Assembly (NCBI GenBank): GCA_022925895.1
Contig: JAKSYS010000042.1
Location: forward strand, 1-64,000
Length of the DNA stretch: 64,000 bases
Origin: Fragilaria crotonensis
Lineage: Eukaryota > Bacillariophyta > Fragilariophyceae > Fragilariales > Fragilariaceae
Direction: 5' to 3'
Within the stretch, counting starts at the first letter, position 1, and the number at the start of each line of letters is the position of its first letter. Under the pieces are notes generated by a model. The model saw only the letters and a program-made list of their open reading frames with translations. It was not told the DNA's origin and did no database searches. Below are positions 53,055 to 64,000 of the stretch, in pieces. Both the position numbers and the translations under genes were made by a program.

Positions 53055-53166
53055 TGTCTTAGACTACCACCTTATTCTGCCTTGCTTAATCTTCCTGGTA
53101 AGGCTATCATTGTCTTAGACTACCACCATATTCTGCCTTGCTTAAGCTTCCTGGTAAGGCTATCAT
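53055..53166. repeat. 56-bp tandem duplication
   Basis: Two copies, starting TGTCTTAGACTACCACC at 53055 and 53111, differing at only a few positions. Confidence 0.95.
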
Positions 53167-55470
53167 AGTCAGTTGACTCCACGCCATCCTTGGTAGCTCA
53201 TCTCCTGATACGCTTGATCTACCTCAGAACGTTGCGGGTTTTACACCCATCACCAGCCAAATGGTACAGTTTTGGACAATTTCTTGACGTGAAGATAAGC
53301 AATCTTGGATCAATTTTTTAAAAAACGAATGACTCTCTTTCACACTTTCATTTAACAGTTGCAATTCGTTTCAATTGTGTTGAAACAATGCACATGTAGG
53401 GTATTGTCGATAGGCAGCATCTTGTACTTGTACACCTGGTGCAGACTTCCCGCTTTCACATGTCGAGTGATCTGTAACTCGCCGCGCCATCTTTGCTTCC
53501 ACCCCTGCTTCACCTTCCGTGATCAATGGAAAAGGTAGTCTCCCCTTCACGTCCCGGATGGGTGGCTTATTTACTGATGTTGCTTCCGCCGAGAAGGAAG
53601 ATGATTTCCCCGCCATGGATGATGAAGGTCTCCTCCCGTCTGGAGAAGGAGAAGTCCATTCAGAACCTCCTCAGAATTTCTCAATTTCCGAAGAAAAAAA
53701 TCAGCTTCAGTAGGAGTACATGATGAGGAAGACATTCCTGAGTCTTCCATGCTGGTATTGTACCAAGAGCGCATCAACTCTCTTGACAACAAGTGTGTCT
53801 CAATCTCTCTTGAAGTGGATCTACTACTCCAAACACTAAACAAGATTGGTGCACCTATGAAAGCATATGAGGCCATAAGAATGCAATGGACAAGTAGGTC
53901 TGTTTGCAGTGGTCATGTCTTGAGTGATTCTGCAATCACATCCTCTTGAAAGACTGTTTTGTCCATGGTGACAAAGCGTATTAACTGAGGAGATGGGTTA
54001 AAGCCAGTATTGGATACGCTTTGCCTTCCATACACCTATGTTTCCATCAATGTTGCCTATTTCCAGGCATCTGCCATTTTTGCTGACCTCCTTTCCTGTG
54101 GACATCGTAATGTTGATGCCAACTATATTTGATGGCAATTGGAATCAAGACCATGATCCATATGCATGCAGTTCCCAGCGGAAACGTGATTGTCGATCTG
54201 AACACGGGGCAATCATACCTCAAAACCCACCACCCCTATGCAAGAACCCAAACGACATGTTGCTTGCGTGTCCTTTGGCAATTGACAAGACAATGTGTGA
54301 CATTGGTGGATGCAGGCAGGTGCCTGCCTCTGGAACCCATTACACTGCAGTATGGGATTGTGCAATTTGACGTTTGCAAGAAATTTGAGGCAATGCATGC
54401 TTTGGGTTACATCCATCCCTGAATGTTGATTTTCAGGCTGCAGAACCTGGGGTACCCTTTGAACTTGCCAATAATGCTCCTCTCCCCATGTATACAAATG
54501 CACCAATGCTACATGGAAAGTTAATGAGTACCACATGCAGATTGACTTCATCCTACATAAATCTGGTTTTCTTGATCTTCAAGAGAGATGCAAAAGGCGT
54601 TCAAATTCCTTGACGTCCTGCTTTGGCAAACACTTTGAAAACAAGAGGGCCATCTGACCCTTAGATGGATCATACCTGCAATGCTTGGGTTTCCACTTTC
54701 TCTCCTTCTTTGAATCCCCATGTGCTTCCGTGGGACCACCATCAGCAACAACTGCCAATGAAATTTGCAAGACAACACCAGCGGCCACACCGTCGGACGA
54801 ATCCACACCGGAGATATCCCGCCGCAACATGTTTCCATGACGCACAACTTGGCAGTCAACGGATCCAACTGATGATCCAGTTTCCAGGGTACCATCCAAT
54901 AATTCATCAGGTGGGATGTCCAGCAGCCCGACCAAGCCACCTCTTTTTGTCAACAGAGCGCAAGGATGATCCATGGCTGAAGCCATCGTCGCCATGAGAC
55001 GCCAGGCAGTTTTGCTGGGAAAAGTTTGAAACCGGACGACATTATTGTTGTCATTCTTCGCAACATGAACTTGAGGTGTTCTGTGCGTCACAGACGGTGT
55101 TGCTTTCTGAACCAGCATAAGACTGCCATTCTTTCTCGTCAAAAGAAAAAATAGCACCAGCACGTGGCTTTGTTTGTCCGGACATGGGATGGCCTTCCGA
55201 CATCACATCTAGACTCCTAACATTGGTGATGGAGGCAACGGAATGACTGATCAACCGCTAACGAAATAACAACTTGGCTGGCAGTGTTGTACCGATTTAC
55301 AAATGGTAGTCTCCACGTACTACAACTTCGAAAAACGCCCGAAGAAGTGGGCGGGACACCAACGTATAAAGACCGCTAAATGGTGAGCCAAATCGAAGTG
55401 GAATACCATGCTAAATATGAGCTTCGAAAGCAAAGGACAACGTCCTGAACAAATTCACAGCAGCGCCACT
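53167..55470. other. Gene-poor region with decayed open frames
   Basis: The longest frame (minus strand, 54579-55163, 194 codons, with LSKCLPKQDVKEFERLLHLS-like tail) has no motif I recognise and may be a retroelement gag-like remnant. Nothing else is supported. Confidence 0.3.
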
Positions 55471-55545
55471 AAATGGTGAGCGTTGCCTTGTCACAAGTGA
55501 AAGCAACACCACTAATTGGTGAGCATTGCCTAGTCACAAGTAAGT
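55465..55545. repeat. 42-bp tandem duplication (CACTAAATGGTGAGC type)
   Basis: Two copies at about 55465 and 55507 sharing CACTAAWTGGTGAGCRTTGC and TAGTCACAAGT-like sequence; a third partial copy lies near 55374. Confidence 0.8.
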
Positions 55546-56569
55546 GTGAAGCACAGAAGCATCCAACCACCACAGCTACTACAGTTTTGCTTGTTGTGGT
55601 GGCTGCCAACCTCTGTAGATGGAGAAGTTGTTTAGGAACAATCAGGGGCAGCCACATGAACAAAAACCGGATTGTTGTTGGTGCACCAGTACCTAATCCC
55701 ACAAAACGTGATGTGGGATAACTTCTTGCGCATACTGTACCAGGACATTGAAGTCCCACAAAATGCCAACCTGGGACCTCAACTTTCAGTCTTACAAATC
55801 ATAAGACTACTAAGATACATAACATATTTTTTACATGTGAGAAATTTACTTAACAACTTAGAGAATTGATATTTGAGCTCTGATAACTATTTATATATAT
55901 AAATTTTGTAAAAGTACAGAATTAGAAATATGGAATTCATTCATACAATGTACATGTGCAAATTTTGTACCTCCATTGACAATCATACTGCAATGCATGT
56001 ACACGACCGCGACACCGTGGCTGTGTCATTTACATGTGCAAAAGTTTGTACTTTATTGACGGTCATAATGAATTCTTGTCAGTAGTACATAACCGCAACA
56101 ACGTTGTACGCCTTACACGCGGTAACTACAATACATGTACCATATTACCTTATTTTTCAGATATATACATTTAGAATACACAACTTAGTACGGTCTTATG
56201 TACACATTACACATGACTATGGCACAAGCACTATGGAATTTACATTTGCATAATATTCATGTGCAACAAATTACATTCTTGATTGCACAGTCATAGTACA
56301 TTCTTGGTACCTGATAAATAACCACATCCACAAGACTGATATAGACAGACAACTTACACTTAGTTGTCAGTGTCATGTCACAAGATTAAAAACATTAGTA
56401 GGTTAGTTGAATACTGTGAATCTGTACGATGAATGAAAAAAGATGATTATTGTTATTGTATATAATTTTCAAATTTTTGATTGTTGATGAGTTTGAAATT
56501 TGGCTCAGCATACCAAAAGGGGAGTGCACCTGAGTGTACAAGTGCATTACATGAGTAAAAACAAAAACA
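55546..56569. other. AT-rich gene-poor region
   Basis: No gene. A small hairpin lies at about 55694-55717 (ATCCCACA/TGTGGGAT). Weakly repeated ACATGTGCAAA...TTTGTAC...TTGACNGTCATA units occur near 55950, 56032 and 56240. Confidence 0.45.
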
Positions 56570-58080
56570 TACCAATGCACACAAATAACACAAACATGGC
56601 GGGCAGCAACACGTCAGGAAATGGCGATGACAATGAGGAAGTGGGGGAGAATGAGAAGCCAAACAACACGGAGAAGACAGAGCAATCACAAACTGACTCA
56701 ACATTACAAAGAGGGGTTGATGCAGATGACTGTGACTCTCCATTTACAGGTTGTGATCATCAGCAACACAGCCACTCTCCACATACTAGTACAGGTAGCA
56801 CCCGAACATCTCAAAGACATTGCCATTGCCATTGCCATTGCCATGATTACGTCAACACAATCGTCAACTCTGCTCTCCATTTAGAGGTGGTGACAACCGA
56901 TGGCCGCGACATCAACAAAAATTGATTGCACTAATCATTGTGATGTGATAGGTGGTGGAGGAGCACGGTCTTGAGGAGGAGGACAACATGAGTAGGAGAG
57001 ATGATAGTGACCCGTCCAGTGGTTACCATGCATCATGCATATCAAGTGAAGATTATAGTCACTCTTGATCAAGAAGTTGAGAGCAAGTCAGAATCACCAA
57101 AGATGGGACGTGGAAATGGAGGATACCGATACGCCAAAAGCAGCAATGTCATACAGAAAAGCACATCAAGTACAGAAGAGAAATGTTGCAGATAGAACTC
57201 AGGTTCTTGTTAGGGGAACAATATTCAGGAAATCAAAATTCATCACAAGTGAGGCAATATTCAACAAGGCGATGATTATTGTCATCAAAACACAAGAACC
57301 TAGTGATGATGATGAATTCATAAGGATATACAAAGCAAATAAATACCCAATACGCATTCAAGTATGCCAATATGCATTAAACCATGGTACTGTACACAAA
57401 TGTCTACAGTACCATGCATGAGATACTATCAAATTTTGCGTTTAATGCAAATAGGGTATAGAGCCATACAAAGCTTGTGTTGTTGGTGGAATCAATGCCA
57501 AGAGGAGTATATGTGAGCAGGCTGGAGCAAGGATTGTCAAGGAATTACTTACCAGGCGGTATATTGAAGATGACAATGACCCACCTTACTTTATTCATTC
57601 ACTTGTCCATGAATTGTGACAAGGAGTCACGTTATAGACAAAGAAGCATTTCTATGGTTCATTGGTGAATTTGTTGCCTGTGTCTCAGGAACAAAAGTGT
57701 GGGGGAGGAAGAAGTACTATTTTGGGGTTGTCAAGAACTTGTGGTGACTGTGTCGGATGAAGTGCTTGCAATCCTACTTTATGAATATTACATTGAGAAG
57801 TGGATACCTTGTTATCACACGGAGAAACCGGGAGAAACCTTGTGGAAAGGCAAAGGAAAGTACACTTCATCAGTGAGAGATCACTGTCTGTAAGGACAAG
57901 GGTGGAGTGCTGAAGGTGTCACGAGATTCATTGCATTGTGTGCAATTGTTGATAGGATAGAAAGAGTGCAGATGCCAAAAAGCTGAAGATGCAGTGCTAG
58001 TAGTACTTGCTTTGAGGCGCCGCAAGTTTGGAGATAGTGTTGACAATGGAAATCACATAGATCCACAGGGGGAGAGACAG
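56570..58080 (+). pseudogene. Decayed protein-coding region, unknown family
   Basis: Several protein-like pieces in different plus-strand frames are broken by stops. They include VRGTIFRKSKFITSEAIFNK near 57210; GGINAKRSICEQAGARIVKE and LLTRRYIEDDNDPPYFIHSL at 57488-57610 ending in an in-frame stop; VLAILLYEYYIEKWIPCYHT near 57770-57820 with GKGKYTSS after it; and GWSAEGVTRFIALCAIVDRI near 57900-57960. The last two look like a multicopy family in repetitive genomes, but I cannot name it. CCATTG-type hexamer repeats lie near 56820. Confidence 0.4.
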
Positions 58081-59480
58081 CAATGTTGCGTTATGTCTGA
58101 AGCAGTAGAGGCATTTTGTGAACAGTTACAACAACATTGTAATAATCAAATTATACTACATTTGCAGAAAGATTGACAACTGCAAGCATCATGCAAATGT
58201 AAGATAGGGTGTACCAGAAGGGGTACATGTCCACCACAGACAGACGTGCTGTTTTGTGAATGCAACCGATGTAACATAAAGAATGTCAGGCAGCAAAGAC
58301 GCCACAGAAACAAAATGTGGCACATTGTACAATTGTTGCGACAGAGGAGATGTGCCATAGATAAAAAATGCAATTGACTTTTGTACCATCAAAGGGTACA
58401 GAAATAGTACATTCTTAACATTTTTTTACTTGTACCAAACTTTGGTACAATATACTATACCGGTTCAAAAGTGCTTGGGATTAAAAAAATGGTACATTGT
58501 ACCCCAGACAGTGTGTACAACCTGGAACCTTCTGAGGTACTTGAGTTCCCAGCATGATGCCCAGCATTTCTTTTGACTCAACACCATAAAGATATATGTG
58601 TTCTGGGACTCTCACATCTGAAATGGGTTCATTGGTGGGCTCTCCCAAACAACCCTCCTGCTAACTATTGTTGGTCCAATTATGGCCTTGACACTGACGA
58701 GATAAAGCTTGAGTGAATGGTCATTGGACAGACCAGCAAGAAATTCTGATTTTCTAACGGTAACCTTTGCCTCTTGCATTCCATACTGATTCAATCTCAA
58801 GCCAGCATTTGAAACTCCTGGATACCTTGGTAAGGGTTTGTATTGGGGCAGCATTTCTTAGGAAAAAGCAGTGCTGCATGAGACTTCATAGCTAATAGTG
58901 CTACTCTTGTGTGTCAGTGCATATTTCATAATCATTGAAACAGTGCTATAATCTAACTGCGCACAGTCTACTGTCTACAGCATGATGAGCCACTCCAAAA
59001 GTGTGCATTACTCTGACTACTTTAGATTAAGCCAATGAACTTCATTGGCTCACAACTGCTTCTACTAAGCTTAAACAATTATCTCTATTGCATTCTTGCT
59101 GGCCTACAATTGTAAGGGTGAAGAGGTAGTTATTGCTTCATTCAACTACTCACACATCAACATGAATGATCTCAATGCACTGGCTGCAGAATATCCTCTA
59201 TTCATCTTGGTAATGACATGCACTGTGCCATCTTGTTCATAGTGTTGGGAATCCTTATATTTGTGACGGTCTGCACTGACTCAACTCCCAAGCAAGTCAG
59301 CAGTGTTTGTGGAACTGCCATACTAGGGGGTTCTCACATTGTTAAGCAATTTCATCATCATTGAGGTTGGAGGTGGGCGTTGGTTGTGCAACACCAATTC
59401 TTTCTTTGTGTGTGCAGCTGCTCAGGTTGTGGACTTCCATTCTTGACCCCCCTAATACAGATGTGGTGGTACTAGCTGGT
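58081..59480. other. Gene-poor region
   Basis: No supported gene or clear repeat. GGTACA/TGTACC words occur near 58210 and 58400-58510. Confidence 0.45.
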
Positions 59481-59880
59481 ATTGATGCCTCATCTACTAT
59501 TGCCCACTCACACCTGCTCCCTATGCCATCCTCACCATGCTTTTCACCAGCCATCCATTGCTTGCTCAAAAATAACATCATTTTTGTAACTCATGCTGTC
59601 AATCCCATATTGAAACCAGCCAGAAAGGTACAGCAACAATGCTTTCTTCATACTGTGCCTTGTCAGCTACAGAACATTGTTATTGATGCCTCATCTATTG
59701 CCCACTCACACCTGCTCCCTATGCCGTCCTCACCATGCTTTTCACCAGCCATCCATTGCTTGCTCAATAATAACATCATTTTTGTAACTCATGCTGTCAA
59801 TCCCATATTGAAACCAGCCAGAAAGGTACAGCAACAATGCTTTCTTCATACTGTGCCTTGTCAGCTACAGAACATTGCTA
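59481..59880. repeat. ~200-bp tandem duplication
   Basis: Two nearly identical copies, starting ATTGATGCCTCATCTA at 59481 and 59682 (spacing 201). The second lacks 3 bp (ACT) of the first near its start. A plus-strand ORF runs through both but looks non-coding (Cys/His/Pro-rich, no motif). Confidence 0.95.
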
Positions 59881-60659
59881 TGACCATGGCATGAGTTGTA
59901 CAATTTTGCATCTGCAACAAGTATGAGTGTAATGGCCTTTCTGACGATGATAATCAGATTCATTGTACAACCTTTCTGACATTACTGATATAATCCAGAT
60001 TCATTTTACAACCTTTCTATGATACTGATTTTCCTGTTATTGCCCTTCTCCGAATGGTCTCCTGAAGCTAGGTGCTGCCAAATGTACACTCAATTTGAAT
60101 TCATGACAAGGATGATTAAGTTGGACACACCCATTCATCCCAATGGAAAGAGCAGGGGTTAGGGGTTAGTACACAGTTTTGCCTTGTGGTGTGTTAACAT
60201 ATAATCAAAAACACAATATTTTCAAAATGTCTAGCGCAGTGAAATTCCTTTCAATGCAACATTGAAGAGTGGAGCAGTCAAATTCCTCTGAATGCAACAT
60301 TATACTGGAGCAGTGAAATTTCACTGTATGAAACATGAAATGTCTGGAACAGTGAAATTCCTTTGAATGCTTATATTGATAGCCACTTGTATTTGTCAGG
60401 TCTAACAGGCAGGGGTCACCACATTGAGGTAGGTCAACAACAATAGTTGAGCCAAATTATCTCTTTTGCTGAGATTATAGCCATCCATCATCAGGTTAAT
60501 TTTCTCCAGATGCAGAGTTGTTCAAAAAACAGGCAGGTCTTAAAACATTGCTGGAGTTGCCATACTGACAAGGCCAGGCTATATGTAGAGGCTGAAAAGC
60601 ACACGATAGAATGGGTAAGTCAAAGAAGCCTTTCCCTATCAGCACACACAGCTTGACAA
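59881..60659. repeat. Degenerate short repeats (CAGTGAAATTCCTTTGAATG type)
   Basis: At about 60235-60375, four diverged copies of a 35-50-bp unit built on AGTGAAATTCCTTTSAATGC. Two TTCATTKTACAACCTTTCT copies occur near 59960-60020. No gene. Confidence 0.7.
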
Positions 60660-60744
60660 TTCAGTCCAACTTATATGTTTGGGAGGATGATGTTTGATGT
60701 AATTCAGTCCAACTTATCCGTTCGGGAGGATGATGTTTGATGTC
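60660..60744. repeat. 43-bp tandem duplication
   Basis: Two copies beginning TTCAGTCCAACTTAT at 60660 and 60703. Confidence 0.95.
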
Positions 60745-60754
60745 ATTCCCTCAG

Positions 60755-60929
60755 TTCAGTTCAAACTTCTCAATCCCAGAGTGCCTAACCATATTAATGC
60801 ACTCACAAGTCAGGTTGGGTCATGAACAGGGTGTGCCTCAGTCTAGTCCAAACTTCTCAATCCCAGAGTGCCTAACCATAACATAAATGCACTTGCAAGT
60901 CAGGTTGGGTCATGAACAGGGTGTGCACA
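60755..60929. repeat. 87-bp tandem duplication
   Basis: Two copies containing AAACTTCTCAATCCCAGAG (60763 and 60850) through GAACAGGGTGTGC. It directly follows the 43-bp duplication. Confidence 0.95.
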
Positions 60930-61230
60930 CCCTTTTCATAAGGTACGGACAGCGCCCGGTTTCTTTCTGACGAAAGTTCTGTTATTTCATGAAATATGCC
61001 CTAATATTATTGACACTTCTCCAAATCCTAGTAACATCTTGAATCGACGTGGTTACGCTCAAAATGGCCGACTGGTTTCTGAAGCTTGAAAGTTTGGTGT
61101 ACTTATTAAATTAAAAATGAACCAATAATATCGACACTTCTCAAAAATTCTTCCTTGCAAAATCTTAAACCGATCTTCGGATGTATAGACGCTCAAAATG
61201 ACCGCCTGCATCGACAATCCACGGTCCATA
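60930..61230. other. Spacer, no gene seen
   Basis: Loosely repeated ATATTATTGACACTTCTC and TCAAAATGGCCG-like phrases near 61010 and 61125 suggest an old duplication. Confidence 0.4.
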
Positions 61231-61425
61231 TCTCGTTTGCAATGAGGTGAACCGTTATTCTACGACAGCAAGGATCCACATTTGCAACGCCGTTTGCATG
61301 GATGATGATGATTGCTTTTGTCCACATCCCCGTTTGCAATGCAGGTGAACCGCGATTAACAACGACGGCATCAATTCGCAACGCCGTTTATATACATGGA
61401 TGATGATTGCTCTAAGTCACCTGCA
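61231..61425. repeat. ~96-bp tandem duplication, diverged
   Basis: Two copies from CCGTTTGCAATG (near 61233 and 61329) through GGATGATGATTGCT, with moderate divergence in the middle. Confidence 0.85.
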
Positions 61426-63440
61426 TGTTTCAGGTATCTTTGGACAATGACGAATACTTCAATTTCTGTTTTGTCATGGCGCAGAGTGGAACCTCATAAT
61501 TTGGTGTATTCGTTATGGACTTGAAACTTAAAACCCTAATCCGACCAAATGTGAACGAGGCCAAATGCTGACCATCACACGTTCAAGACCAGCACTGGGC
61601 GGAGAAACCAGCTGGACGGACTAAACAGTCTAGTAGCTATTGCTGAACTTGAGCTTATGAATTCCTTCACCTACGTGGAAATATTCCTCAACTTTATCCT
61701 GCGGAGTGTCACGAGCGCATTGGGCCGTGGTGATGCAAAAGAAAAGGAGGTGGTTCCACAAAGTTGATGGAATTAACGAAAAGAGAATTCGTCACTCACA
61801 AAAAGCAAGATTGTGATAACCGATGTATGATAGCATGACCCAACAACAAAAATAAGAATCATGAGTCATGATTCATGATTATTATTTTATTGTTGAGTTC
61901 CAAGTGGACAAGGAGCGGTGATGCTACGACCCGAGAGCTCGAAAAAACGTGCAAAAGGTAATCTATGCCGAACCGTATCTTTCTTAGGGCAGTAAGAAAT
62001 TCCTACAAGAAATGCTGAGCTTAACGCCCAATTCATATCTGTCGGATTGAGTTACGAGGAGGCAGATATGTTCAATACTAATTGACGATGATTTGAAATC
62101 TGAGAGTTTTGGGAATCGCTTTACAAAAACTCGAATATATGCTTAATCAGAGAAATCGCTAGAAAAGCGTTTTCGGTTTCAGTCAGTTGACCAAACGAAA
62201 GCCTAAAGCTGCCTTTCGTGAAGCGGAAGCGGATTCACACAGTAAATCCTTCCCAAACATTTTCTGCGAAAATCGATGCCAAGCTGATAGGAGTTGATAT
62301 CACATTAGCAAATTTCTGCTTCAATCAGCGACTTGAACCTGGTATTACGTTGAACCAAGAAACTGGTGCTGTTTCACGCCCACAGTACCAGGTACCTTAA
62401 AATGAGAAGGGATATGAACTGCATGAGACAGGAAAGTTATTGACAAGCAGAACACCGAAAGCTTGTAATCAATCTTTTCAGAAATCATTCCTTCTCCGTA
62501 CAAGGAGGTACTATGTTCTATGTGGATACCAATACAAACCATCATTTCAGGAGAAGAAGTATCTTAGTTAGCCTAGGTTTCATATGTTGCCCTGAGATGA
62601 GACATGTTTGACACCAGAATCTCCTCTTTTCATCTGTCTCAGCAACCACAGTCTTGATTTCAGATTTATTTCTGAGAGTGTGACGAGGCTTTTGAACACT
62701 CAGTATTTTTTCTTTAGAGTCGTCAATTCTTGTTAATTTTGAGTTAGCGTTTTCTATTTATAAGACGACTATTTAACAAAGTATTAAGGGAAGCCTTGCA
62801 ACAAGCGGGTTGATGACATGTGCATGTTGTTGCCATTTTGAATTGACAAGAGTATTATTTGTCGATTTGAGAATGAATGGGGTCGGCGTGGTCTCAAGCA
62901 TATCATTAATCTCCAATGCATCTATTTTAGAATTTGGAGTTCGACCATGTCGTTATGGCATTTATTTGATCGTTGGATACTTTGAAAACATTCTTGTAGT
63001 GAATTGCATATAAATTCCAACCACGAGCCATGAGTAATTGATTTGCATCTCTTTAACCATATATCACAGCAGACTTATGACCATAATGGGCGCTTGTTTT
63101 GTTCGAAATCCGAAGACATGGATGTGCTTCATTCAGGCCATTCGCCCATCGATCACAGAAATTCGTTGAGTTTCTCCACATAAAACCCATTTATGGTTCG
63201 TCCATGGTAATTTTTTCTAAAAATTTCCTTTCGACCCACCATTATTGAGTCTACTTCTTGTTGCGGATCGTGGCATTATATTCGAATTGAGTTCCTTTAT
63301 AAAATGCATTCTATCGTGGGTCGTTATTTATTATTTGATATGAATTCCTGGATAAAAGATAGAAGACATTCTTCTTAACACACTGTCGAATTTCGCTGAT
63401 TTGGCTACGCCGAGCAGTCTCAATTGAAGACTTTCTTGTG
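61426..63440. other. Gene-poor region
   Basis: About 2 kb with only short random ORFs. A small ATCATGAGTCATGATTCATGA palindromic run lies at about 61858-61880. No gene, RNA or element recognised. Confidence 0.5.
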
Positions 63441-63443
63441 ATC

Positions 63444-63690
63444 ACCCTTCCAAACAACCTTTCGCTCGAACTTCGTTGGCGGCCAATCCTTTAAAGAATA
63501 TGAAACTCTACGACGCCAAACTATCGACTTTCGATGGCTTGTACTCCCCATAGAAATACGAGACCCTTCCGAACTACCTTTCGCTCGAACTTCGTTGGCG
63601 GCCAGTCCTTAAAAGAATATGAAACTCTACGACGCCAAACTATCTCATTTCGCTGGCTTGTACTCCCCATAGAAATACGACACCCTTCGG
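63444..63690. repeat. 119-bp tandem repeat, two copies plus start of a third
   Basis: Units start ACCCTTCC at 63444 and 63563, with a third partial start at 63682. Copies share TTTCGCTCGAACTTCGTTGG and the TATGAAACTCTACGACGCC block, with a few substitutions. Confidence 0.95.
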
Positions 63691-63864
63691 TACCAGTTCG
63701 CATGTTCAAAATTCAAACTGTCGAGGCCAAATAAGAGGTACGCAGGGTACAATTTTCGACTCCTTCAGGGATTCAGGGTACATCTCGGGTAGAATATGGA
63801 ACTTAACCGCCACTGCGAAGCACACCCCGAACACAAACCAAAGACCGTAATATAAATGTAAGGG

Positions 63865-63975
63865 TTTGATACATCATATTGGGGGAGGGGCGGTTAGATG
63901 ATGTTGTCATCTAACTGATACATCACATGGGGGGAAGGGCGGTTAGATGATGTCGTCATCGAACAAGTCTCACAA
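63865..63975. repeat. ~50-bp tandem duplication with a hairpin
   Basis: Two copies of TGATACATCAYATKGGGGGA...GGGCGGTTAGATGATGTYGTCATC. The first contains an inverted repeat (GTTAGATGA / TCATCTAAC, 5-nt loop). It lies close to the window edge and may continue beyond it. Confidence 0.9.
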
Positions 63976-64000
63976 TTATATTTCACAACCCACATCAAAA

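Noticed and set aside
59361-59894. 177-codon ORF with internal repeats
   Set aside because: It exists because of the 201-bp (multiple of 3) duplication; no motif, and the flanks are non-coding.

Overview
The window is a piece of eukaryotic nuclear genome, most likely from a diatom and probably a pennate one. The genus cannot be fixed from sequence alone. The reasons are: short spliceosomal introns (about 65-285 bp) with GT-AG ends; typical eukaryotic housekeeping proteins (Rab2, alpha-COP, MAT1, NEMF/Rqc2, LTV1, Drs1-like helicase, histones H2A and H2B); a nuclear-encoded plastid sigma-70 factor whose N-terminus looks like a signal peptide followed by an Ala-Phe plastid-import motif, as in secondary red-lineage plastids; and diatom-style degraded Ty1/copia pieces.

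Layout. Positions 1-47.3 kb are gene-dense. In order: Rab2 (+), CCCH/WD40 protein (-), alpha-COP (+), secreted 2H phosphoesterase-like protein (-), ABCG half-transporter (-), a three-exon glutathionyl-hydroquinone-reductase-like protein (-), a CobS-CobT fusion (+), LTV1 (-), dienelactone hydrolase family protein (+), DEAD-box Drs1/DDX27-like helicase (+), TFIIH subunit MAT1 (-), NEMF/Rqc2 (+), a poorly resolved spliced gene (-), a plastid sigma factor (-), a nested pair of Harbinger-like elements, a divergent H2B/H2A pair, a secretory-pathway protein broken by one frameshift (-), a Mutator-like element, a choline-transporter-like (CTL/PNS1) membrane protein (+) and a 1549-residue coiled-coil protein (-). 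Six gene pairs are head-to-head (CCCH-WD/COPA, GHR/CobST, LTV1/DLH, MAT1/NEMF, H2B/H2A, secreted protein/CTL), so most promoters are probably bidirectional.

From about 47.3 kb to the end the window is gene-poor. It holds a roughly 180-bp four-copy satellite, a degraded Ty1/copia pol region on the minus strand, decayed protein-coding remnants near 57-58 kb, and many short two-copy tandem duplications. I see no intact gene there.

The main points of interest are as follows. (1) A single ORF encodes both late enzymes of cobalamin nucleotide-loop assembly (CobS then CobT), which suggests B12 salvage or remodelling. (2) A matching 16-nt 6-4-6 stem-loop lies just after both histone genes, a probable histone mRNA 3' element. 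(3) Two Harbinger-like elements with TTA target duplications are nested one in the other, and a Mutator-like element with a 9-bp duplication has inserted separately. (4) Promoter-side spacers are visibly rich in GTAC-centred short palindromes. Several start codons were set to the first in-frame ATG rather than to upstream TTG or GTG.
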